Part shown: positions 16,870-21,458 of the stretch, in pieces
Numbering within the stretch: position 1 is the stretch's first letter
Layout: each line of letters begins with the position of its first letter
Source: a virus
Strand: one strand, 5' to 3'
Length of the DNA stretch: 21,458 nucleotides
Virus record (IMG/VR): IMGVR_UViG_3300037489_000046
Coordinates: 1-21,458 of that record
Position numbers and translations under genes: made by a program
Notes under the pieces: generated by a model
Told to the model about the DNA's origin: nothing
Seen by the model: the letters and a program-made list of their open reading frames with translations, nothing else
Database searches by the model: none

Positions 16870-17021
16870 TAATGATATACCAGGTTTTGCAGTAGTGTTT
16901 TTGGGTCTCTGTAAGGTTCACTGTATTCTATTTCTAGGATCTCATCATCTTCACTCAAGTCAATGTTAATGGATACTTCTTTCCCTGAATCCATTACGAT
17001 GGTGACGGTTTGGTATTTCAC
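16869..17021 (-). CDS. Small acidic protein, GTG start (50 aa)
   Basis: A complete ORF in the 148-base space between the methyltransferase and the upstream basic protein. It begins with GTG at 17021 in a 4-base GTGA overlap with the upstream stop and ends in a TAATG overlap with the methyltransferase start. The product (MKYQTVTIVMDSGKEVSINI, then DLSEDDEILEIEYSEPYRDP) is a beta hairpin followed by an acidic segment. The double overlap is strong support that it is real. Function unknown. Confidence 0.68.
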   Translation of the reverse strand: MKYQTVTIVMDSGKEVSINIDLSEDDEILEIEYSEPYRDPKTLLQNLVYH

Positions 17022-17164
17022 TTCTTCTTTATCCTGGCACCACGTTTACGGGCCTTATTCAAAGCAATGGCTATCTTTTGCTTCCTTGGGATATTCTCAC
17101 CCTCGACCTCATGGAAAGCCTTTTTAACTATCTTCTGAGTCTTTGTCTTCTTCTGTTTAGCCAT
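17018..17164 (-). CDS. Small highly basic protein, DUF6496-like (48 aa)
   Basis: Starts at ATG 17164 with MAKQKKTKTQKIVKKAFHE and contains RKQKIAIALNKA, resembling the RKQAIAIALSEA core of small phage DUF6496-type proteins. It is extremely Lys/Arg-rich (ends RGARIKKK), so nucleic-acid binding is plausible. The start codon lies directly after the T-tract of an intrinsic terminator, and the only Shine-Dalgarno-like bases (GGGG) are the 3' arm of its stem. An in-frame extension to 17236 would read through the hairpin and is unlikely. Confidence 0.72.
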   Translation of the reverse strand: MAKQKKTKTQKIVKKAFHEVEGENIPRKQKIAIALNKARKRGARIKKK

Positions 17165-17188
17165 AAAAAAACCCCGTCTTAGCGGGGT
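17165..17188 (-). terminator. Strong intrinsic terminator abutting a start codon
   Basis: On the minus strand ACCCCG-CTAAGA-CGGGGT gives a perfect 6-bp stem, followed by seven T that run straight into the ATG at 17164. It begins eight bases after the stop codon of the 17196-17372 gene. It is directional, with no T-tract on the plus strand. Confidence 0.9.
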
Positions 17189-17195
17189 GAATGTA

Positions 17196-17372
17196 CTACG
17201 GAGAAACCCGCTGAATATGTAGTTCAAGATTAGCAATATCGAGGGTGTTTGTCAAACCAATCACCTCACGATCACCTATAATATTAGGCCCAGCAGTGTC
17301 CTTGCCTTTCAGGATGTCTGCATATTCCTTCTCACCTCTGCGCTCTGCTAAAGCTATCATCTGTTCCATATC
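17196..17372 (-). CDS. Small hypothetical protein ending at the terminator (58 aa)
   Basis: I prefer ATG 17372 because GGAG lies seven bases before it; in-frame ATGs back to 17402 exist without a clear site. The product starts MEQMIALAERRGEKEYADIL and ends LDIANLELHIQRVSP, mixed helix and strand, no Cys. It is the last gene before the terminator. Family and function not recognised. Confidence 0.6.
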   Translation of the reverse strand, partial: DMEQMIALAERRGEKEYADILKGKDTAGPNIIGDREVIGLTNTLDIANLELHIQRVSP

Positions 17373-17412
17373 CATGCTCCAATTATGCATATTTAACCGC
17401 ATTTGTCAACAT

Positions 17413-17697
17413 TTAGGCGATGTTAACATCCTTTAGCCAGTCGTCAACGTCATCTTGCAGCTCGGTTTTGAAGTCCTTTGAATCTTTAGCATTGTTCGAA
17501 GGATCTGTAACGCAAAGACTCGCATTATCAACCATTCTATTGGTTAGACTGTATCTTAAAGAATCATAAGCATCTTGTCGTGCCTGTCCCTGTCCTCCAA
17601 GGCCACCTAATCCAGCCATGCCCTGCTGCCGCGCTAGATCATACTGCTCTCGCTGCTGCTGTTGAAGAGCCGCCAATCCAAATCCATAACCTATCAT
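17413..17697 (-). CDS. Gln/Gly-rich small protein (94 aa)
   Basis: The ATG makes a 4-base ATGA overlap with the upstream coiled-coil gene. The N-terminal half is low-complexity (MIGYGFGLAALQQQQREQYD; MAGLGGLGGQGQ), the C-terminal half is acidic (LQDDVDDWLKDV) and carries one Cys. Gln/Gly-rich proteins of this kind occur near virion or injection proteins in some phages, but I cannot place it. No signal peptide. Confidence 0.65.
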   Translation of the reverse strand: MIGYGFGLAALQQQQREQYDLARQQGMAGLGGLGGQGQARQDAYDSLRYSLTNRMVDNASLCVTDPSNNAKDSKDFKTELQDDVDDWLKDVNIA

Positions 17698-18074
17698 TTC
17701 TTACCCTGCTTGATTTCATGGTTAACATTGTAGTTAGGCAGTCTGCCAAGAATTTCACCGTACATGTCCTTCATACCGCCTAGCTGCTCTTTAAGCTGAG
17801 CCTCAGTCTTATCCCGGTATTCGTCCTTAACCTTAGCGATAGCCTTGGCCTGTTCACCTTCAAGCTTAATCTTCTCCTTCTCAAGCTCGATGTCCTTACG
17901 CTCACGGTCAATCTTAACCATGTGCTTGATGTCTTCCTCCTCCATCTTCTTCTTGAGCTTGAGGTCTCCTACTTCCTCTTTCAGCCCTTTCTTGTCCTTT
18001 TCAAGCGTCTCAATAACTTTCTTGAGGTCTTCTTTCTCCGCTTCTAACTTACTTTCTTTGTTATTCCAAAACAT
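17694..18074 (-). CDS. Lys/Glu-rich coiled-coil protein (126 aa)
   Basis: Begins MFWNNKESKLEAEKEDLKK and is an almost unbroken charged coiled coil to about residue 100, then a less charged end (LGGMKDMYGEILGRLPNYN). A strong GAGGAG lies six bases before the ATG, implying high translation. It overlaps the zinc-ribbon-like gene by 14 bases. Structural or adaptor function is plausible; no family recognised. Confidence 0.72.
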   Translation of the reverse strand: MFWNNKESKLEAEKEDLKKVIETLEKDKKGLKEEVGDLKLKKKMEEEDIKHMVKIDRERKDIELEKEKIKLEGEQAKAIAKVKDEYRDKTEAQLKEQLGGMKDMYGEILGRLPNYNVNHEIKQGKK

Positions 18075-18231
18075 GATTTTCTCCTCTTTTATATGTCAAT
18101 CTTCGCTGTTCGTCTATCTTCTTTATTTTCTCTATGCAGAACTCGCACCTGGGACGCTTACCCTTGCGCGTAACCTTAATCTTATTGTCCCTGTCGGCTG
18201 AACAACCAAGACAGTAGAATTTATCCTTCAT
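18061..18231 (-). CDS. Zinc-ribbon-like small protein (56 aa)
   Basis: Starts at ATG 18231, overlapping the upstream stop by 11 bases, with GAGAAGG upstream; an extension to 18270 lies inside the previous gene. C7-x2-C10 (YCLGC) and C29-x2-C32 (RCEFC) form a four-Cys metal site joined by a basic stretch (KIKVTRKGKRPR), with a charged helix at the end. This is typical of small phage zinc-finger proteins that bind nucleic acid or host factors. Target unknown. Confidence 0.72.
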   Translation of the reverse strand: MKDKFYCLGCSADRDNKIKVTRKGKRPRCEFCIEKIKKIDEQRRLTYKRGENHVLE

Positions 18232-18424
18232 AGATGGCCTTCTCAAGTTTCTTATAGTCTTTTGGATCACCGAAATCCCTGATAAACTCTTGTATTGTGT
18301 ACGTTTTCAGCAAAATCTCTTTGTTAACAAGAGGATGCGTTTGTACATAAAGCTCCCCTAGATTCACTCCGCGTGATTTGTATTTATCCCGGTAGTTATT
18401 GACTGCTTTAGTTAATAGATTCAT
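18221..18424 (-). CDS. Hypothetical small protein (67 aa)
   Basis: The ATG overlaps the stop of the Tat-signal gene as ATGA. The product (MNLLTKAVNNYRDKYKSRG; EFIRDFGDPKDYKKLEKA) is mainly helical and charged with no Cys. Coupled translation with the exported protein is likely; a functional link is not shown. Not recognised. Confidence 0.65.
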   Translation of the reverse strand: MNLLTKAVNNYRDKYKSRGVNLGELYVQTHPLVNKEILLKTYTIQEFIRDFGDPKDYKKLEKAIYEG

Positions 18425-19023
18425 ATCGCCACCACAAGGCTATAATCATTAATTACTTCTTGTTCAAACTTAGTAGCATACTGTTCATCAACAGCGATAA
18501 ACTCTAGCTTTGTACCTACTGGCCATTGGATATAGGGTCTGATATATAAAGAATTATCTTTCCTATACATATTACCCATATACATATCATTATGGATGGC
18601 TTCGCCGTTTATGTATATTTCTGCTATATCATCAAGTCGCCACGATATTATTTGAATAGTTAAAATGCCCTCTATGTAACAACCTATCAACCCTTCTCTG
18701 CCGACAATATGCCAATCCTCGCTAAATCCAAATACTGAACTCCATTTTTTCTCAAAAATATCTCTGGAAATCGGTATCATCGGACTGCTTCGCACAACTC
18801 CATAACTGTCTTGATCTTGATAATCTTGTATCTTCCGGTATATATCTTCGCCATCTATACTGCCTGTGACGTGCATAATGCATTGCTTGAAATCCATCAA
18901 GACATTGCCATGCTCGCCCTCAATGCGGTATAGCCCCTCACCTTCACTCTTGGCTGATATGCTAGGAGCTGCTGTAATCGCTCCTGCTGCAAAAGTATGC
19001 TTTAAAAAGTCTCTTCTATTCAT
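18421..19023 (-). CDS. Protein with twin-arginine (Tat) signal peptide (200 aa)
   Basis: The N-terminus MNRRDFLKHTFAAGAITAAP matches the Tat motif (RR-x-F-L-K, Arg3-Arg4), followed by a hydrophobic h-region (about 9-22) and a likely cleavage site after A24 (SISA-KS). The mature part (about 176 aa) is beta-rich with two Cys (about 48 and 114), and has IDGEDIYRKIQDYQDQD, SSPMIPISRD and a C-terminal strand region. The IYxxxxxY...SPM...W layout recalls a small domain seen in some phage tail-associated proteins, a weak resemblance. A perfect AAGGAGG precedes the ATG. Export of a folded protein to the periplasm is inferred. Superinfection exclusion, lysis accessory or host-surface change are possible; no catalytic motif is seen. 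Confidence 0.75.
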   Translation of the reverse strand: MNRRDFLKHTFAAGAITAAPSISAKSEGEGLYRIEGEHGNVLMDFKQCIMHVTGSIDGEDIYRKIQDYQDQDSYGVVRSSPMIPISRDIFEKKWSSVFGFSEDWHIVGREGLIGCYIEGILTIQIISWRLDDIAEIYINGEAIHNDMYMGNMYRKDNSLYIRPYIQWPVGTKLEFIAVDEQYATKFEQEVINDYSLVVAI

Positions 19024-19033
19024 AACTCCTCCT

Positions 19034-19051
19034 TAAAAAGCTCCGGCTTTT
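19034..19051 (-). terminator. Weak hairpin between two accessory genes
   Basis: On the minus strand AAAAGC-CGGA-GCTTTT forms a 6-bp stem with only two G-C pairs, then one more T and AAGG. It lies in the 69-base leader of the Tat-signal gene, just before its Shine-Dalgarno site. Could be an attenuator or chance. Confidence 0.3.
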
Positions 19052-19092
19052 ACACCGGGGAACGCTCTAGCTACCGTTTAAATTCATTCATC

Positions 19093-19317
19093 TCAACTTC
19101 CTTCCGCTTCTCTGAACCTGTCTGCTTCATTATCGGGTTCAGGGTTTAGTAATTGAGTTTCCCCTGCTTTTTCAAGATAAGCCTTTATCGCACCCCATGT
19201 CGATTCATAATAACCATGTTTGTGGGTTTCACCATTCTCCTTCCAGTACTCCCAAAATGCGTCACATGCCTCGTGCGATAAAGGAAAATTATCTCTTAGC
19301 TCTTGTTCTTTAGCCAT
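19093..19317 (-). CDS. Hypothetical small acidic protein (74 aa)
   Basis: GGAGG lies seven bases before the ATG. The product (MAKEQELRDNFPLSHEACDA; FWEYWKENGETHKHGYYES) is acidic and aromatic at the N-terminus and helical later (AIKAYLEKAGETQLL). No known motif. It sits between the HNH endonuclease and the Tat-signal gene. Confidence 0.7.
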   Translation of the reverse strand: MAKEQELRDNFPLSHEACDAFWEYWKENGETHKHGYYESTWGAIKAYLEKAGETQLLNPEPDNEADRFREAEGS

Positions 19318-19349
19318 TGTCTACCTCCGGCCTTGTGTTTAGGTGATAC

Positions 19350-19982
19350 TCAAGTAATACCCCTGATTCGATCATACTTCCTTTCTGTGCTGTCGCTGAC
19401 CTTTGCCAGATGTGTCTTTTTCTCACCGTATACAGCATCATAGTCACTATATCCCATCTGTAATCTACGCCTTATAGTTGACCCGGTAACATTCACGGCC
19501 GGCACCCTTGACCATGCCTCTGCGCTCATAGTCTTTCCGTCTATCGTTGCAGAGTATCGGCCCATAGAATCTGGCGTATGCCCCCTAAAAACATTGCACG
19601 GCCGGCATAAAGCCCTCAGATTCTCTACAGCATTGTTTGTGACATCACCGTCCATATGGTCAATGTGGCAGTTCCCCCAAGTTATAGGCTCACCGCACAG
19701 GGCGCATGAATCGACGGTGTTGCTAACTTTGTTGTAGTAAACAAACCGATGCTCATACACATACCCGTCAGAGTTAACCAGAGGGTGTGCCGGCTCATTC
19801 AATTTCTGGTAGCCGGCCGGGTTCTGCACCCTGTATCGCTTAGTCCTCTGGTACTTCTTACGCATCTCACTTCTAAGAGTATCGTAAGTACCGTTACGCA
19901 TGAATCTGAAATAATGCATTTGACATACCTGCTGAGCCTTATACATTGCGTCTCGATCACATCCATCAACCTTACATTTCAT
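19350..19982 (-). CDS. HNH homing-type endonuclease
   Basis: A 210-aa protein with three parts. Residues 3-23 hold a small Cys/His finger (C3, C8, C20, H23) followed by YFRFMRNGTYD, common in phage HNH enzymes. The nuclease core at 93-129 has C93-x2-C96, HIDH at 106-109, N117, N121 and C126-x2-C129. The C-terminal part (TMSAEAWSRV, GSTIRRRLQMGYS) is a helix-turn-helix DNA-binding element of the kind linked to homing nucleases. All catalytic residues are present, so it is probably active in DNA cleavage. It stands as a free gene between ninG and accessory genes, as mobile HNH genes often do. Start ATG 19982 directly follows an inverted repeat. Confidence 0.93.
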   Translation of the reverse strand: MKCKVDGCDRDAMYKAQQVCQMHYFRFMRNGTYDTLRSEMRKKYQRTKRYRVQNPAGYQKLNEPAHPLVNSDGYVYEHRFVYYNKVSNTVDSCALCGEPITWGNCHIDHMDGDVTNNAVENLRALCRPCNVFRGHTPDSMGRYSATIDGKTMSAEAWSRVPAVNVTGSTIRRRLQMGYSDYDAVYGEKKTHLAKVSDSTERKYDRIRGIT

Positions 19983-20317
19983 ATAATTACACCTAATTTC
20001 TATGTAATTATTTTAGCATATTAGCCCGCTTTGTAAAGATCCTTTTGACTCTCTTTAGGTATTCGATGTCATACCTGGCTATGTCGTTGCAGTTATCCAA
20101 CAACTCAACACGGCCGGCACCTATCTTTTTGGTGAGCCTGACCCTGTACTCAACTAGATTCCCACTCAATATAGCATTGCACTGCATACAACTAGCGTGG
20201 ACATTCCATGTATTGAACCTAAGCGCCGAACACGCCTTAACGCTTCTGTAGTGTGACGCATGACGCTGGTGATAGCCGTCATTTGGTTTATCACAACTGA
20301 TACACGGCCGGCCGGCA
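19494..20317. repeat. Four copies of 11-mer CACGGCCGGCA across ninG and HNH genes
   Basis: Exact copies at 19494-19504, 19597-19607 and 20109-20119, plus a four-base-expanded copy at 20303-20317, all in the same orientation. Partial relatives lie at 19789-19795 and 19812-19820. I did not find the full 11-mer elsewhere in the window by eye. Confidence 0.7.
19983..20011 (-). promoter_or_regulatory. 9-bp perfect inverted repeat at the HNH start codon
   Basis: ATAATTACA (minus 20011-20003) and TGTAATTAT (19991-19983) are exact inverted copies with an 11-base spacer; the ATG follows the second arm with no gap. The Shine-Dalgarno-like TTAGGTG spans the loop and the start of the 3' arm. It could be a DNA operator or an RNA hairpin limiting translation of the nuclease. 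Confidence 0.55.
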
Positions 20318-20547
20318 TCTCTAACCCTAATAAACCCGTTAAACGCATCCTGCGCCTCCCTCATCCAGTCAGCCTTTGACTTGATAGCCTTCTTCATCTG
20401 GCGCGTTTCCTTGTCAAACTCCTTCTTTTTGTCCTTTCCCACCAGGGCCAGGGAGCATTGCCATGTACATGCTTTCTGTGTAGTGGTTCGAGGGGTATAT
20501 TGTCCTCCACAGGCTTTACATTTCTTTTGTTTAACGGGCTTGCTCAT
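20008..20547 (-). CDS. ninG: NinG-type recombination protein (lambda Rap family)
   Basis: A 179-aa homologue of lambda NinG/Rap, a structure-specific nuclease acting on recombination intermediates in phage recombination. Visible features are an N-terminal zinc site (C10-x2-C13, C27, C31 in KKCKACGGQY and ACTWQC), a middle helix region, RDAGRPCISC at about 76-85, HASHYRS at 96-102, and an HNH-like end with H117, C120, C123 and N124 (NVHASCMQCN). The conserved RDAG-x-PCISC signature is diagnostic. It supports a lambda-like recombination module. The ATG makes an ATGA overlap with the upstream gene. Confidence 0.93.
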   Translation of the reverse strand: MSKPVKQKKCKACGGQYTPRTTTQKACTWQCSLALVGKDKKKEFDKETRQMKKAIKSKADWMREAQDAFNGFIRVRDAGRPCISCDKPNDGYHQRHASHYRSVKACSALRFNTWNVHASCMQCNAILSGNLVEYRVRLTKKIGAGRVELLDNCNDIARYDIEYLKRVKRIFTKRANMLK

Positions 20548-20786
20548 GGGTTAGTGTTCATTATGGCGCTAAATACGTCACTATATCCCGCTCTCAACCC
20601 ACCTGAATCAGTACGGGGCCATACTTCTTCCGCTGACTGAGCACAAGCACGACGTATTTCTCTGTCTTGTTCTTTGAGTAACTTTATCATTCTTGCTTTA
20701 AAGTCCTGATTGAAAAACACATCTGGATAATCACCGAGCATTAACTCAGCAAACTCAGTCGCTTTTTCCTCTATTGTTTTCATCAT
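20544..20786 (-). CDS. Hypothetical small protein upstream of ninG (80 aa)
   Basis: Two adjacent ATG codons could start it (20786 or 20783), after AGGGGTG. The product (MKTIEEKATEFAELMLGDYP; FKARMIKLLKEQDREIRRA) is helical and charged, then SAEEVWPRTDSGGLRAGYSD. No motif recognised. Overlap with ninG suggests coupled translation. Confidence 0.68.
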   Translation of the reverse strand: MMKTIEEKATEFAELMLGDYPDVFFNQDFKARMIKLLKEQDREIRRACAQSAEEVWPRTDSGGLRAGYSDVFSAIMNTNP

Positions 20787-20792
20787 GCACCC

Positions 20793-20996
20793 CTATTCAT
20801 TGAGTTCTCGCATAGCTTCCTGATAAAGCTCTTTGTTTTCATCATCTTGTAGCTCACATTTGCTAGCAAGCAATACAGGGCAGGTAACTGTGCAGCCATA
20901 AGTCATCCCATGATGCTCGCAATCCGTCATAACACTCGAGGCTGTTGTGCCTAAATGCCGGTCATTTATCGTCTTGGCAAAGCTTAAACTTCCCAT
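20793..20996 (-). CDS. Small Cys/His-rich protein (67 aa)
   Basis: I prefer ATG 20996 because GAGAGG is about eight bases upstream; an in-frame GTG at 21005 is the alternative. A cluster C-x2-H at CEHH, then YGCTVTCPVLLASKCE, suggests a metal site of four or more ligands, of a type seen in small phage proteins of unknown role. N-terminal MGSLSFAKTINDRHLG is otherwise featureless. Confidence 0.65.
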   Translation of the reverse strand: MGSLSFAKTINDRHLGTTASSVMTDCEHHGMTYGCTVTCPVLLASKCELQDDENKELYQEAMRELNE

Positions 20997-21010
20997 ATCA
21001 TGCACCTCTC

Positions 21011-21334
21011 TTATATATTCCCGGTTCGCCTGTTAGCGTTCTCAGAGCGCCATACATCGACTATCAGGGCGTTAGTGGTACGCTTGTTGTGCAAGATGGC
21101 TTCATCAGCCACAGCGTTCTCATACTTCGCCACAACGGCTTGATATTCCTGTGACTTGTAAGCAACAGCCTCTTTCTCTGCCATCGTTCCAGTAGCTTGC
21201 AGGAAAGCGATAGATTTAACCGTTTTGCGTGATTGCTCCAGACCTTTCACTAGAGCTTTGGCGTGGGCGTGTTCCTCGTCTGTTTCGGCAAGGTAGGTTA
21301 ATGCCTTCTTAACTCTGTCTTCTGTGGTTATCAC
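21011..21334 (-). CDS. Helical phage protein in recombination module, GTG start (107 aa)
   Basis: Starts with GTG at 21334 in a GTGA overlap with the upstream stop. The product is almost fully helical (TEDRVKKALTYLAETDEEHA; EYQAVVAKYENAVADEAIL) and ends IVDVWRSENANRRTGNI, a pattern I associate with coiled-coil proteins near recombination genes of phages. No enzymatic motif. A role with ninG is positional inference. Confidence 0.72.
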   Translation of the reverse strand: MITTEDRVKKALTYLAETDEEHAHAKALVKGLEQSRKTVKSIAFLQATGTMAEKEAVAYKSQEYQAVVAKYENAVADEAILHNKRTTNALIVDVWRSENANRRTGNI

Positions 21335-21458
21335 TCTGGCTTCATTCCTTTGATATTGCCGTATGTGCCTTTGATCCTTTCAAGATGCACTCTAGTTTGT
21401 TGAATCTTCCTTTCCCACTTATCCATTAGATATAAATGTGCCTCTTCCCATGTATCAA
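21331..21458 (-). CDS. C-terminal end of a gene cut by the right edge
   Basis: An open frame runs from the right edge to a TGA at 21333-21331 with no stop. The visible end reads DTWEEAHLYLMDKWERKI, then QQTRVHLERIKGTYGNIKGM and KPE. An internal ATG has no Shine-Dalgarno site, so the true start is probably outside the window. Charged and helical; function unknown. Confidence 0.6.
   Translation of the reverse strand, partial: DTWEEAHLYLMDKWERKIQQTRVHLERIKGTYGNIKGMKPE

Noticed and set aside
17165-17236. Longer N-terminus for the 48-aa basic protein
   Set aside because: It would be encoded by the terminator hairpin and T-tract and does not resemble the family.
1-21458. CRISPR array, tRNA, diversity-generating retroelement or insertion sequence
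   Set aside because: No regular repeat-spacer pattern, no clover-leaf sequence, no reverse transcriptase and no transposase were seen; the fibre duplications are diverged modules, not a template/variable pair.
1-21458. Lysis genes, integrase or tape measure
   Set aside because: No endolysin, holin, spanin, recombinase or long helical tape measure was recognised; the Tat-signal protein has no visible lysis motif and the 160-aa coiled coil is too short for a tape measure.

Overview
This window is part of a tailed double-stranded DNA phage (class Caudoviricetes) or a closely related prophage. Every gene I can support lies on the minus strand, so transcription runs from the right end of the window to the left. 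Genes are tightly packed, with ATGA, GTGA, TAATG and TGATG stop/start overlaps, and base composition looks moderate (about 45% GC by eye). A NinG-type recombination protein, a Tat-type signal peptide and standard Shine-Dalgarno sites suggest a Gram-negative, probably proteobacterial, host; this is inference.

Reading in the direction of transcription: (1) 21458-19350 is a recombination/homing segment: a truncated ORF at the right edge, a coiled-coil-like protein, small proteins including a Cys-rich one, NinG, and an HNH endonuclease whose start codon sits directly behind a 9-bp inverted repeat. (2) 19317-17196 holds small accessory genes: a 74-aa protein, a 200-aa protein with a twin-arginine signal peptide, a CxxC zinc-ribbon-like protein, a Lys/Glu coiled coil and two small unknowns, closed by a strong intrinsic terminator at 17165-17188. 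(3) 17164-15811 has a 48-aa basic protein, a 50-aa GTG-start gene, an orphan N6/N4-type DNA methyltransferase and two small proteins. (4) 15790-11286 is the packaging block: small terminase, a small protein, large terminase, a 57-aa protein and the portal. (5) 11286-7732 is head assembly: a small protein, a GroES-like co-chaperonin, a scaffold-like protein, a 158-aa unknown, a candidate promoter, a decoration-like protein and the HK97-fold major capsid protein, followed by a UUCG hairpin terminator. (6) 7665-1 is head/tail accessory and fibre genes: five mostly beta-rich or coiled-coil proteins, a YkgJ-like Cys-cluster protein, a 1009-aa fibre-like protein with internal duplications, and a second large fibre-like protein that runs off the left edge.

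The packaging, portal, co-chaperonin, scaffold and capsid genes form a continuous head-assembly line. The capsid and decoration genes look like a boosted sub-unit with their own promoter and terminator. No tape measure, lysis gene, integrase, repressor, DNA polymerase, tRNA or CRISPR was recognised, so tail morphology and lifestyle cannot be decided here. The points most worth a second look are the Tat-exported phage protein, the terminator fused to a start codon, the hairpin in front of the HNH gene, an 11-mer repeated in different reading frames across ninG and the HNH gene, and two small genes in gaps between larger ones.
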